Source: GCA-016699105 sp036518915 (GTDB taxonomy: Bacteria > Patescibacteriota > Saccharimonadia > UBA4664). Taken from it: a DNA stretch of 52,399 nt. The notes under the pieces are model-generated. The model ran no database searches. It was not told the origin of the DNA and saw only the letters and a program-made list of their open reading frames with translations. The number at the start of each line of letters is the position of its first letter. The stretch's first letter is position 1. Both the position numbers and the translations under genes were made by a program. Positions 33,417-42,352 of this stretch are shown one piece after another. The stretch covers positions 1 to 52,399 of the forward strand of contig DATDME010000098.1 in NCBI GenBank assembly GCA_036518915.1, written 5' to 3'.

Positions 33417-34486
33417 GACGTCGGACGCCGGCTGAAGCTGGCTATGTGTCGTTGCTGACAGCCATACTCATTAGCTTGCTGTTGTTGACGATTACGATGA
33501 GCATGGTCGTGCTCGAGGTGGCGCAGTTGCGTAAGGCGTCGGATTCGGAGCAGTCATTGAAGGCCTACTATACGGCTGAAGCGGGTGTGGAAGACGCCGT
33601 AAACCGGGTATTAAGCGGTGCCGTGACGTCTGACCAAAATTGCTCCAACGCTGCGGGCAACCCGTTGGGCGGAGCATCGCAAAACACGTTTGATTCGGCT
33701 GGTGCGGCGGGCTGGACTTGCCAGCAAATTTCGTTTTCTGGTGCGCCGCAGGGCAAGCTTGACCAGCCGGACGTTGCGAAAACCGTTGATCCAGGCGCCT
33801 CGCTCTTTAGCTCGGTGGTGCTGGAGTGGGACCAATCGGCCGGCACTTTGGCGGATAACGCACCACTGGGCTTACTGCCAACCCAGGCGGCATACAATAG
33901 TGCTCCGTTTATGCCTCCGGTAGAAATGACGGTCATCCGCTACCCGACCGGCCAGGTGCGTACCAATGACATTTGCACCGGGAGTCAGACGCCTTCAAAT
34001 TCGAGCTGCTTGGTCTTGCTGCAAAACGCCCTGTTTGTGCCGGGTGGTCCGGCGGCGGGTGGGACGGTTGCCTTTAACGACGGGTTCAGCAGCGGCGGAC
34101 CATACCAAGGCAACTGTCAGAACGGCCGGACCTCAAACCCGTATTACTCGGCCACGCCATACCGCTGCTACATTCGGCTGACGGGCTTTGCTGGCAGCGG
34201 CAACTACATGTTTCGGCTGCGGTCGAAGTATGGGGCGTCGTCATACCGTATGACGTTTTATAACCCGGCCGGGAATGTGGTGGCAGTGCCGGACGGGACC
34301 GCCACCGTCGACGTCACAGCTAGGGCTGGCGACACGTTCCGCCGTACGATTACCAAAGTGCCCATTACCAATAACCAGGCCAGTGGCCTCAACTATGTGG
34401 TTTTCTCTGACTCGGGTGTCTGTAAGACCTTTGAGGTGGTCGATAACGTCTTCCCGACGACAGGTGCGGTGCCAACATGCAATTAA
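33413..34486 (+). CDS. PilX-like minor pilus protein
   Basis: A 357-residue protein with N-terminal AGYVSLLTAILISLLLLTIT helix and the motif YYTAEAGVEDAVNR typical of PilX N-termini, then a long extracellular domain with five or more Cys. There is no FTLIE cleavage site; Gly-Tyr precedes the helix and may still be processed. I start at ATG 33413, which overlaps the previous stop; the open frame extends 69 nt further back inside the upstream gene. It overlaps the next gene by 10 nt. Confidence 0.8.
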   Translation: MRRRTPAEAGYVSLLTAILISLLLLTITMSMVVLEVAQLRKASDSEQSLKAYYTAEAGVEDAVNRVLSGAVTSDQNCSNAAGNPLGGASQNTFDSAGAAGWTCQQISFSGAPQGKLDQPDVAKTVDPGASLFSSVVLEWDQSAGTLADNAPLGLLPTQAAYNSAPFMPPVEMTVIRYPTGQVRTNDICTGSQTPSNSSCLVLLQNALFVPGGPAAGGTVAFNDGFSSGGPYQGNCQNGRTSNPYYSATPYRCYIRLTGFAGSGNYMFRLRSKYGASSYRMTFYNPAGNVVAVPDGTATVDVTARAGDTFRRTITKVPITNNQASGLNYVVFSDSGVCKTFEVVDNVFPTTGAVPTCN

Positions 34487-35677
34487 CCCGTCATCATCAA
34501 CGCGGCGATACGCTGATTGAGGTTACGATTGCGCTGGCAATTCTGTCAATGACGCTGATGGGCGCCACCCGCTTGGCGGTCCGGGCGTTTCAGCAGGGAC
34601 AGACAGCCCGTGAGCGGACGGCGCTGGCTCTCACGGCCCAGCAGCAGCTGGAGCATTTGCGCAACTTCCGCGACACATCGAGCTGGACGGAGTTTGTGAA
34701 TGGCAGCGGGAGCGGTTTGTTTAGGGGGGTGCTGTCGGCTCATACTGGCGGACCGTGCCAGCAATCCGGGTGCTTTACGATGCGACAGAATGGCAGTCGG
34801 TTTGAGCCGGTCGACGGGTACGTCCAGAACTCAACCGTCGCTAACTCCTATGTGGAGATCCATGCCCAGGCGGCTGGTGCCAAGATGGTTAAGTTTACGG
34901 TCAGCTGGGGCTTCCCGGACGTCTCGGGCGGGCCAGATAATGTCGGCCATGTGGTAACTCAATTGACTGATTTGACAGCGGTTTTGGCAACGACGGCGCC
35001 GGCACCTAGCGGCCCAGTTTCGACGCTTGACTCGCCGTGCACCGACGGCGTGGCTGAGCTCGTGTATAACTTTGTGCCGATGACGTTGTTTGAAAATAAC
35101 TACAGTACGATTGACGCGTATATTGACTCCAATGGGCTCGGTTACGGCGTGCATAACTCGGTTGTAACTAATGGTAACGGCACGAACTGGCCCGGCCCCA
35201 ACCCGCCGCAAAAAACCTTTACCGGCAGTATCGGTTCACTCGTGGGCGGGAATTATCCAGGTAACATTTAAAGCCTATGACGACAACACTGATACGTCTG
35301 ATCCGCTGCTGGTGATTAGCCACTATCGGTTCCCGCAAGACGGCCGTGGGCCGTCGGGATCGGCGCAGGATACCACGGACCGGGATGGTGTTTTGCCTCA
35401 GGTGCCGAACTTCCAGAATGATGAGAGCTATCGGTTATTCATATATGTCAGCGGTTTGGCTTCACCGATCGTGACGACGTATACACCGGATATTGCCAAG
35501 CACGAGAACATCGGGGAACAGGTATACACCATTCCGGTGACGATTCCGGCTAACGCCACGATCACCAAGATTGTGGCCGAGTCGGAGCCGCGCACAAATT
35601 CCGGGATTGATTCTAGCGGTATTCCGTATGACGGCGACGCCGTCCTACCGGTGTGCGCGGCCCTCACGCATTTGTAG
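34477..35677 (+). pseudogene. PilV-like minor pilin with a frameshift
   Basis: The first 264 codons encode a prepilin-like N-terminus (RGDTLIEVTIALAILSMTLM) and an outer domain, stopping at 35271. The +1 frame then continues (IIQVTFKAYDDNTDTSDPLL...) to a stop at 35677 with no start of its own. Removing one G from GGG at 35248-35250 joins them as LVGGIIQVTFKAYDD, giving a 399-residue protein. The whole span is 1201 nt, one more than a multiple of three. It is either a real inactivation, a slippage switch or a sequencing indel. As the last minor pilin it may be the tip subunit. Confidence 0.7.
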
Positions 35678-35682
35678 CTGGC

Positions 35683-35741
35683 CTGTCTGGCATCATCTGG
35701 ACGCGTAAGGAACGTGTTAGCTTGTTTTGTGTTTGCTATAG
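35683..35741 (-). repeat. Diverged repeat-family end overlapping the xerD 3' end
   Basis: TGTCTGGCATCATCTGG (35684-35700) and TTGTTTTGTGTTTGCTATAG (35722-35741) match the pair of blocks at 28316-28374 in order and spacing. The CTATAG end lies inside xerD and encodes the last residues of that protein. Confidence 0.5.
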
Positions 35742-36664
35742 GAGCTAGGGTGGCTGTGGAAGCGCTCATGCACGCTTTTAAGCTGTGGATCGGTCACGTG
35801 GGTGTAAATTTGCGTGGTTTGGATGTTAGCATGGCCCAGCAGGCCCTGGACGCTGCGTAGGTCGGCGCCGTTATGCAGGAGGTCTGTCGCAAAGCTGTGG
35901 CGCAGGGTGTGCGGCGTGACGTCTTTGATGAGGCCGGCAGCCGTGGCATAGCGTTTGACGAGGCGCTGGACGGAGCGAGGTGTGAGGCGCTGGTACATGC
36001 CGCCCTCGGACTCGTCCTGCGAGCCGGAGTAGTGAATAAACAGCGGCTTGCCGTCGTCGGTGCGGGTGGCCAGGTATTTGCCGAGCCAATCGGCGGCTTG
36101 GGGTGAGATGAAAATGGGGCGGTCCTTTTGGCCCTTGCCGCGGACCATAAATTCGCGGCGCTCGAGGTTAACTTGGGAGCGGTCGAGGCTGACGAGTTCG
36201 CTGACGCGCAGGCCGCCAGAAAACAGCAGTTCAATGACGGCGCGGTCGCGCAGACCGATGGGATTCGTGGTATCAATGGCGCCCAGTAAACGGGCCACTT
36301 CGTCTTGGTCGAGGAAGGTGACTTGGGGCCGGGTGGTTTTGGCGAGCTCAATTTTGGCGGAATCCAGAGCTTTGATGTCGCGCTTGGCGAGGTATTTGAG
36401 GAAGCTGCGCAGCGCGATCAGGTGGTAGTTCTGAGTGGTTTTGGTGAGCTCGTGACCCTGATTATCCTTGATGCGGTTGAGGTGCAGGCGCCACTGGCGG
36501 ACCATTTCGGCGTCGAGCTTGGCGATGTCGCAGTCTTCGGTGAACTCGACCAGGCGCTGGAGGTAGTGATCGTAGTTGGCGATGGTTTTTTGTGAGCGGT
36601 TCTGCTCAATCTCAAGATGTTCGAGGAAGTCGGTGACAAGCTCAGAGAGGAGTAGTTCGGCCAT
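35717..36664 (-). CDS. xerD: Tyrosine recombinase XerC/XerD family
   Basis: Site-specific recombinase that resolves chromosome dimers at dif with FtsK. It has 315 residues: SAM-like N-terminal core-binding domain (about 1-95) and catalytic domain with Arg (SGGLRVSELVSL), Lys (RGKGQKDRPIFI), HxLR (TPHTLRHSFATDLL), His (LLGHANIQTTQIYTH) and the Tyr in that last block. Start ATG 36664 fits the family; the frame opens earlier at 36700. Its final residues (SYSKHKTS) are encoded by the end of a dispersed repeat, so the original C-terminus was altered. A plain mobile integrase is less likely given the Xer-like length and the lack of other mobile genes. Confidence 0.92.
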   Translation of the reverse strand: MAELLLSELVTDFLEHLEIEQNRSQKTIANYDHYLQRLVEFTEDCDIAKLDAEMVRQWRLHLNRIKDNQGHELTKTTQNYHLIALRSFLKYLAKRDIKALDSAKIELAKTTRPQVTFLDQDEVARLLGAIDTTNPIGLRDRAVIELLFSGGLRVSELVSLDRSQVNLERREFMVRGKGQKDRPIFISPQAADWLGKYLATRTDDGKPLFIHYSGSQDESEGGMYQRLTPRSVQRLVKRYATAAGLIKDVTPHTLRHSFATDLLHNGADLRSVQGLLGHANIQTTQIYTHVTDPQLKSVHERFHSHPSSYSKHKTS

Positions 36665-36715
36665 AACGTTAGATAAATCCTTATGGTGTAATGGTATCAT
36701 GATGGGCTCCGGGCC

Positions 36716-36724
36716 TGATACAAT
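36716..36724 (+). promoter_or_regulatory. Extended -10 of the O-antigen ligase-like gene (leaderless)
   Basis: TGATACAAT, 6 nt before ATG 36731; identical nine bases occur at 13035-13043 and 42558-42566. Confidence 0.65.
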
Positions 36725-36730
36725 GCCGGT

Positions 36731-38671
36731 ATGAAGGCAGTTGAGGGTGTGGCGGTGCGGCCGATAATTTTGGGCATGTGGGTGGCGTGCCTGGCTGTGG
36801 CCATGGCGCCCTGGTTGACGGGCGGCCGCGAACCGCTGGCCTGGGTCTTAAGCGGTTTTGCGCTGCTGCTGGGAGCCCTCCTGGCCTGGCGGCAGGCGGC
36901 GGTAGCTGTGCTGCCCCGGGGAGTTGTGGTCTGGAGCTACGCTGGGTTGATGCTGTGGGCGCTGGCTAGCGGGCTGTGGTCGGCTAACCGGTACTCGACG
37001 GCGGTGTGGGTGGTAATGTGGGGCCTGGCTGGTCTCGCTTTCCGGCTGAGTTACGTTGTAAGCGCCAGCGAGGCGGGGCGGCGCTGGCTGCTGCGGGCGT
37101 ACTTGGGTTTAGCGGTGGTGTTCGCGGTCGTGGGTATTGGTATGTACCTGTTTGGTGATTATGAGCGGCTGGTTGGCTCCATCTATTGGCCGAACCCGGC
37201 AGCAGCGTACATGATGCCGGCGGTGTTGGTGGCGCTGGCCGGTTGGTTGCGGGCGGAGCGGCGCTGGGATTTAGCGCGGTGGGGTGCGGTTTTGGGGCTG
37301 TGCGGGGCAGCGTTTTACCTGACTGGCTCACGGGCCGCGATGCTAGTTTTAGGCTTGGTAACGGCGATATTTCTAGTGGTGAGTAACCATGTCAAACACT
37401 TCTGGATAAAAATATTGTTCAGCGTGGTGATCGTTACGGCGTTGAGTACAGGATTAGTTTGGTCGGGCAACCGCTTGGGTCATCATCACGCTGGGGGCAC
37501 ATTTGGCAGCCGGGTGGGTGAGTTGGCATCGGGCAAGGCACAGAGCGGCCGGGATCGGCTCAGGTACGTGGAGAGCGCGGTGGCTATCTGGCTAGCCCAG
37601 CCGATCTTGGGTAGTGGAGCCGGGACCTACGGCGATGTCCATCCGCAATACCAGCAAACCGTGGTGAGCGCCTCGACTGACGTGCATAACCTGTATGTGC
37701 AGACGCTGGCGGAACTGGGCCTGCCGGGCTTGGTGTGCCAGCTGGCGTTGGTGGTGGGCTTGCTCTGGGGCATGGTGCAGGGTTTATCGTGGCGGCCCGA
37801 GCTGGTGCCGGTGGGTTGCGGGGTGGTGGGCTTGCTCTGGCACTTTGGTCTTGATATTGATGCCCGGTATCCGGCCCTGTTGTGCCTGCTGGCAGTGCTA
37901 GCGGGCATGGTGGTGGTGCCGCGGCGGGCGGGGGCGGTGCGGCCGGCGGGCTGGCGCTGGCCGGCGCTGGCGGCTGGGCTGCTGGTGCCGGTGGTGCTGC
38001 TGTACCAATCCGAGGTGGCTGCGGAGCGGGGCAGGGCAGCCCAGCGTGATGAAGACTACGCGGCTGCGGCAAATTGGTTCGACCAGGCTGGCGCGAATGG
38101 GCTGGCCAATCCCGATTGGGTTTCCGCAGCCGGGCTGAATGAGCTGGCGGTGGCGGTGCAGGCGGCGGGCCAGCCGGACGCGCAGGCCGCGGCTTATCAG
38201 TTGGCGTTGGATGATGCGCGTCGGGCCCAGCAAGCCGATCCGCACGACGCCCAGCATTGGCAATTGCTCGGTCGGGTGTTGGTACAGCGGGGCAAGCCGG
38301 GGGACCTGCCGGCGGCGGAGCGGGCCTTGCGCCGGGCGTTACAGCTGGATGGTTTAAACCACCCCGAGTACGCGCTGGATTTGGCGCGCTTGCAGGTGGC
38401 TCAGCGCCAGCCGGAGGCGGCCCGGGCTACGGCTGAGCGGATGTTGGGGCTGTATCCGCCGGCGGTCGTGTCGAACCGGTACGCGGATCCCCAACTACTT
38501 CATCACCTGGCGGAGTTGGCGGCGCTGGTGGGAAACCTTGATTTGCAGGCTGGCGCAGTGCCGGCGGCGGAACGCCAGGCGCAGGCGGCTTTGAATTGGG
38601 AGAAGCCAAACCTGGCCGGCCGGGCGCTTATGCACCAAGTACAGCAGTTAAAGGCGGCGGATTCTCAGTAA
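36731..38671 (+). CDS. O-antigen ligase/polymerase-like membrane protein with TPR tail
   Basis: A 646-residue protein. The first two thirds hold about 10-12 membrane helices and the Wzy/WaaL signature region (LGSGAGTYGDVHPQYQQT, then STDVHNLYVQTLAELGLPGL), as in O-antigen ligases and polymerases that transfer or polymerise undecaprenyl-linked glycans on the outer face. The last about 200 residues are Ala-rich helical repeats of TPR type (EDYAAAANWFDQAG, ERALRRALQLDG). Leaderless transcript. uppP follows, and the WecA-like and GT2 genes at 48021-50761 could supply its substrate. Polymer and acceptor are unknown. Confidence 0.82.
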   Translation: MKAVEGVAVRPIILGMWVACLAVAMAPWLTGGREPLAWVLSGFALLLGALLAWRQAAVAVLPRGVVVWSYAGLMLWALASGLWSANRYSTAVWVVMWGLAGLAFRLSYVVSASEAGRRWLLRAYLGLAVVFAVVGIGMYLFGDYERLVGSIYWPNPAAAYMMPAVLVALAGWLRAERRWDLARWGAVLGLCGAAFYLTGSRAAMLVLGLVTAIFLVVSNHVKHFWIKILFSVVIVTALSTGLVWSGNRLGHHHAGGTFGSRVGELASGKAQSGRDRLRYVESAVAIWLAQPILGSGAGTYGDVHPQYQQTVVSASTDVHNLYVQTLAELGLPGLVCQLALVVGLLWGMVQGLSWRPELVPVGCGVVGLLWHFGLDIDARYPALLCLLAVLAGMVVVPRRAGAVRPAGWRWPALAAGLLVPVVLLYQSEVAAERGRAAQRDEDYAAAANWFDQAGANGLANPDWVSAAGLNELAVAVQAAGQPDAQAAAYQLALDDARRAQQADPHDAQHWQLLGRVLVQRGKPGDLPAAERALRRALQLDGLNHPEYALDLARLQVAQRQPEAARATAERMLGLYPPAVVSNRYADPQLLHHLAELAALVGNLDLQAGAVPAAERQAQAALNWEKPNLAGRALMHQVQQLKAADSQ

Positions 38672-38698
38672 AGCATAGCGCGGTGGCGTGCACGCCAG

Positions 38699-38704
38699 TA
38701 TAAT
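38699..38704 (+). promoter_or_regulatory. -10 of uppP (leaderless)
   Basis: TATAAT, 6 nt before ATG 38711. The in-frame GTG at 38705 would sit directly at the -10 and is not used. Confidence 0.65.
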
Positions 38705-38710
38705 GTGGTT

Positions 38711-39496
38711 ATGCAGCTACTTCAAGCAATTCTGCTCGGTCTTACCCAGGGGCTGACGGAGTTCATTCCAGTATCATCGTCTGGGCATTTAATTTTGGTC
38801 GGGCATTTTCTGCATTTCCAATACACGGGACTGGCGTTTGATACGGCGCTTGATATTGGAACTTTGCTGGCACTATATCTGTTTTTTGTGCGGGATTTTT
38901 GGAATTTGGCACATGATTTTGTGATGGGCGGTCCACAGCGGAAATTGGCAACATATATCTTAATTGCGACGGTGCCGGCTGTGGTGGCGGGTGTGCTCAT
39001 GCAAACGGCGGCCGAAACAGTGTTCCGTGATGCCCGGCTCGTAGCCATTAACTTGATTTGGGTGGGCATGGTGATGTATCTGGTGGACCGGTACTTTCGG
39101 CGTGACCGTGGGTTAGACCAGGTAACGTTGCCGCGCGCCTTGACGGTAGGAGTGGCGCAGGCGGTGGCGTTGGTGCCCGGGGTATCGCGGTCGGGCATTA
39201 CCATTACGGCTAGCCGGGCGCTGGGTTTTGACCGCGTGACCGCCACCCGGTTCTCATTCTTGCTATCGGCGCCGGTGATTACCGGGGCGACGCTCAAGGT
39301 ATTGCTGACGCATGGCCACCTGCATGAGATGCTCAGTATTCCGTGGCTGTACGGCACGGGCATCTTGGCGGCGTTTGTGAGTGGCTACTTGGCGATTAAA
39401 TTCCTCATTGCGTACTTGTCGCGGCATGGCTTGGCGGTGTTTGCGGTGTACCGCATTGTGGTGGGTACGGTGATCCTACTGGTGGGCCTCCGGTAA
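38711..39496 (+). CDS. uppP: Undecaprenyl-diphosphatase UppP (BacA)
   Basis: Integral membrane phosphatase that recycles undecaprenyl diphosphate to the monophosphate carrier for wall and glycan synthesis; it can give bacitracin resistance. It has 261 residues with about eight helices; the two catalytic motifs are EFIPVSSSGHLIL (from residue 17) and PGVSRSGITI (about 157-166). Leaderless promoter. Its TAA overlaps the start of the DedA gene. Confidence 0.96.
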   Translation: MQLLQAILLGLTQGLTEFIPVSSSGHLILVGHFLHFQYTGLAFDTALDIGTLLALYLFFVRDFWNLAHDFVMGGPQRKLATYILIATVPAVVAGVLMQTAAETVFRDARLVAINLIWVGMVMYLVDRYFRRDRGLDQVTLPRALTVGVAQAVALVPGVSRSGITITASRALGFDRVTATRFSFLLSAPVITGATLKVLLTHGHLHEMLSIPWLYGTGILAAFVSGYLAIKFLIAYLSRHGLAVFAVYRIVVGTVILLVGLR

Positions 39497-40110
39497 TGAG
39501 CATTAGTGCGGTAGCCTTAAATGTGGTGAGCGTGCTGGGAGTGTGGGGGATTGGGCTCGGCGTGTTCCTCAACGGGCTCGGTGTACCGGGGATTTCGGAA
39601 GTGATGTTGCCGTTGGGCGGTGTGGGTGTCGCGCAGGGCCGGATTGGCCTGTGGTGGTTATTGCTGGTCGCGATGGTGGCGCAACTCGTTGGTGTGTCGG
39701 CGGCTTACTGGCTGGCTCGAACTGGCGGCATTGAGCTCATTGAGCGGTATGGTCGGTATGTGCTTATTTCACGGCGGGAGCTGGATGCGGCGCAACGCTC
39801 GTTTGATAAATATGGCAGCCCGCTCGTGATTTTCGGTGCTTTTATACCAGGGATTCAGGGCTTCATTGGGTATATCGCGGGGGTCGCTCGGATGAACTTT
39901 GGGCGGTTTTTGGTCTCGGTGTTCATCGGTAAGCTGGTCTGGATCGGTGGCTTGGTCTATCTGGGCAGCATCGTGGGCGACCATCTCGACCTGATAGACC
40001 GCAGCATAAAACAGATTGGTGTGATAGTATTGGCGGCGGTGGTACTTCTAGCAATATGGTACGTGCGCCGGCACCGGCGTACACGCCGGGGAGAATTGAT
40101 TGAAGATTAG
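39496..40110 (+). CDS. DedA/SNARE-associated family membrane protein
   Basis: A 204-residue membrane protein of the DedA family, whose members are needed for envelope integrity and, in some cases, flip undecaprenyl phosphate or phosphatidylethanolamine. Characteristic features are the re-entrant segment with E and PG residues (NGLGVPGISEVMLPLGGVGV), the block IFGAFIPGIQGFIGYIAGV with its G/Arg surroundings (VARMNFGRF), and four to five helices. Coupling to uppP (1-nt overlap) supports a role in carrier-lipid recycling. Confidence 0.85.
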   Translation: MSISAVALNVVSVLGVWGIGLGVFLNGLGVPGISEVMLPLGGVGVAQGRIGLWWLLLVAMVAQLVGVSAAYWLARTGGIELIERYGRYVLISRRELDAAQRSFDKYGSPLVIFGAFIPGIQGFIGYIAGVARMNFGRFLVSVFIGKLVWIGGLVYLGSIVGDHLDLIDRSIKQIGVIVLAAVVLLAIWYVRRHRRTRRGELIED

Positions 40111-41386
40111 GACAACTAAGCTAGCTAACGGTCTGCGGGTGGTAACGGCCCACATCGCGGACGCCCGCAGCGTGACAGTGAATATTGCCGTAGGCACGGG
40201 CTCGCGGTTTGAACAATACGACACGAACGGTGGGGTGTCGCATTTTTTAGAGCACTTGCTGTTTAAGGGCACCAAGAAATATCCGACGGCCCAAGATATT
40301 GCCGAAGCGGTTGACGCCGTGGGTGGGTACAATAACGCCTACACTGGCGAAGACATCACGTCTTTTTACATTAAAGTGCCGGCCCGGCACGGTGAGCTGG
40401 CGGTGGATATTTTGTGCGATATGGTACGCCACCCGGTGCTTGATGCTGAAGAAATTAACCGGGAGCGAGGCGTGATTGTGGAGGAAATGAACGTTTTCCG
40501 GGATGATCCGCCGCGGTTTATTGGGACGCTCATTCCGGCGCTGATGTTCCCGGACCATCCGCTGGGGCGTGATATCATCGGCTCCGAGAAGGTGATAGAA
40601 CAGATTCCCCGCCAGGCCATCGCCGATTACATGCGGCAGCACTACCGGCCAAACAATATGGTGGTGGCGCTGGCGGGGGCGGTTGACCACGACCAGATTG
40701 TGGCGCAGGTGCAGGCGGCGCTGGGTGGCCTGGAGCGCGCGGAACTGCCGCACTTGGTGCCGGTACCAGCGGCCGCTGGACCCAAGCGCAGCATTGCGTT
40801 CCGCAAGGAGACGGCCCAGGCTCACTTTATGGTGGCGGCCCGGGCTTATGCCTATGAGCACGAGGATGAGCCGGCGGCGCGGGTGGCGGCGGCCATTTTA
40901 GGGCGCGGCATGAGCTCGCGGCTGTTTTTGAACGTGCGCGAACGGCAGGGCTTAGCGTACAATGTGTTCGCCGAAACTAACAGCTATGTTGACGCCGGAC
41001 TGTTTGAGGCTTACGCTGGCGTAACGATCGAGAAGACCAAACAGGCGTTGGAGTCGGTGCTGCATGAGCTGGAATTAATCCGCCAAGAACCAGTGGGCTA
41101 TGCCGAGCTCGATAAGGCCAAGCAGCAATTGATTGCCGGGTTGGAGATGAGTCTGGAGAGCAATTCCAACGTGGCGGATCGGCTGGGGGCCCAAATGGTG
41201 CTGCTCGGTAAAACCAAGACGGTGGATGAGTCCATCGCCGAGGTGGAGGCGGTGACAGCAGCTGATATTCAGCGTGTGTGCCGGGCGATGCTGGCGCCGC
41301 AAAACTTGCGGTTTGCCATTATCGCGCCGGAGCCGCAAGCGGCGGCCGAACATTTTGAATCATTAGTAAGCGTTAAGGAGACGTAA
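40100..41386 (+). CDS. M16 family zinc peptidase (processing peptidase-like)
   Basis: A 428-residue pitrilysin-fold protease. The inverted zinc motif HFLEH is at 48-52 and the third ligand Glu lies near 128 (RGVIVEEMNV); the C-terminal M16 half contains LNVRERQGLAYNVFAE. It resembles YmxG/PqqL-type bacterial processing peptidases. No signal peptide, so cytoplasmic. It starts at TTG 40100 inside the DedA end with GGGGAG upstream, and ndk follows directly. Confidence 0.92.
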   Translation: MKIRTTKLANGLRVVTAHIADARSVTVNIAVGTGSRFEQYDTNGGVSHFLEHLLFKGTKKYPTAQDIAEAVDAVGGYNNAYTGEDITSFYIKVPARHGELAVDILCDMVRHPVLDAEEINRERGVIVEEMNVFRDDPPRFIGTLIPALMFPDHPLGRDIIGSEKVIEQIPRQAIADYMRQHYRPNNMVVALAGAVDHDQIVAQVQAALGGLERAELPHLVPVPAAAGPKRSIAFRKETAQAHFMVAARAYAYEHEDEPAARVAAAILGRGMSSRLFLNVRERQGLAYNVFAETNSYVDAGLFEAYAGVTIEKTKQALESVLHELELIRQEPVGYAELDKAKQQLIAGLEMSLESNSNVADRLGAQMVLLGKTKTVDESIAEVEAVTAADIQRVCRAMLAPQNLRFAIIAPEPQAAAEHFESLVSVKET

Positions 41387-42013
41387 ATGGAAGGAAATGA
41401 CAAGCGCTTAGCTGAGCTACGGCACGAACGGAGCCTGGTGCTTATCAAGCCGGACGCGGTGGCGCGCCACTTGGTGGGTGAAATTTTAAACCGGTTCGAG
41501 CGCAAGGGCTTGAAGATCGCTGCGCTCAAGCTGGTGTGGCCCACGCTCGAAATGGCGGGTGAACACTATGAGCTGACCGAAGAGTGGCTGAAGTCATCGG
41601 GCGAGCGCACGTACAAGGGTTACCTTGATAAAGGCCTGGAGCCGCCGGCTGAGCCGCGCGAGCTGGCCATGAACACCCGTCGCAAGCTGATGGATGCTCT
41701 GACCGCCGGCCCGGTGGTGGCCATGGTGCTGGAAGGCGCCCACGTCATTGAAGTGGTGCGCAAGATGCGCGGTAACACCAGCCCGCTGTTTGCCGAGGTG
41801 GGCACCATTGGTTTTGATTACTCGCTGGAGTCATACGAGCTGAGTGACGCCGGTGACTGGGCGATTAAGAACATCATTCACGGCTCCGATAGCCCTGAGT
41901 CCGCGGCCCGCGAGATGAACATTTGGTTCCGGCCCGAGGACATCGTGGAGTACGAAACAATCGTCACCGAGATGGCGTACAAGAAAGACTGGACGCCGAA
42001 GAAGCGCGGTTAG
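41387..42013 (+). CDS. ndk: Nucleoside diphosphate kinase, enlarged variant
   Basis: Transfers the gamma phosphate between nucleotides through a phosphohistidine. The catalytic motif NIIHGSDSPESA (His165) and the start LIKPDAV (Lys21) are clear. At 208 residues it is about 60 longer than usual; Lys21 to His165 is 144 residues against about 106 in classic enzymes, with insertions near 61-98 and 143-157. The common GTIRGDFG loop reads GTIGFDYSLESYEL, so its Arg is lost. AAGGAG precedes the ATG. Confidence 0.92.
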   Translation: MEGNDKRLAELRHERSLVLIKPDAVARHLVGEILNRFERKGLKIAALKLVWPTLEMAGEHYELTEEWLKSSGERTYKGYLDKGLEPPAEPRELAMNTRRKLMDALTAGPVVAMVLEGAHVIEVVRKMRGNTSPLFAEVGTIGFDYSLESYELSDAGDWAIKNIIHGSDSPESAAREMNIWFRPEDIVEYETIVTEMAYKKDWTPKKRG

Positions 42014-42306
42014 CCTTTAATAATTGCTGCTCGGCTGGGAACGAGTTGTCGGGTGGCGGGACGCGCAGGTTGGTCGTCGGCGGCGCCCTCGTCGTCGGCG
42101 GCGAATTCGTTGGAGCGCAGGAGCTCAAGTGCTTCGGCGACCTTGCGGGGCCGGCCCGATGCCCAGAGCGGGCAGAGGTTGTGGCGCCTGACGAAGGTCT
42201 GCATGTGATTGAGGGTGAAGATCTCGATCCAGTCTGCGCCGGGTGGCAGGGCATTCACTTTGCGGGTCTGTTCTGCGACGGCTGCTTTCGTGTCAAGGAT
42301 CAGCAT
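42010..42306 (-). CDS. 98-residue hypothetical protein
   Basis: Convergent with ndk and overlapping it by 4 nt. The product is soluble: MLILDTKAAVAEQTRKVNAL..., with WIEIFTLNHMQTFVRRHNLC in the middle and an acidic Ala-rich end. The stretch HNLCPLWASGRPRKVAEALE is protein-like and the frame is long for antisense. No ribosome binding site; a CATATC box lies about 9 nt before the ATG, so a leaderless start is possible. No family recognised. Confidence 0.5.
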   Translation of the reverse strand: MLILDTKAAVAEQTRKVNALPPGADWIEIFTLNHMQTFVRRHNLCPLWASGRPRKVAEALELLRSNEFAADDEGAADDQPARPATRQLVPSRAAIIKG

Positions 42307-42352
42307 AACGTGTGATATGCCACGCTGTGCCGTTAAGGTAAAGATAATTCCT

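Noticed and set aside
35240..35275. Programmed +1 frameshifting as in prfB for the PilV-like gene
   Set aside because: No slip codon of the CTT-TGA type and no internal Shine-Dalgarno at the right distance; a G-run indel or slippage is simpler.
35794..36351. 185-codon minus-strand frame inside xerD
   Set aside because: Same strand, other frame; Ser/Pro/Ala-rich shadow. XerD has all catalytic residues.
35717..36664. Phage or integrative-element integrase
   Set aside because: Length, motifs and absence of attachment repeats, excisionase or phage genes fit a chromosomal Xer recombinase.
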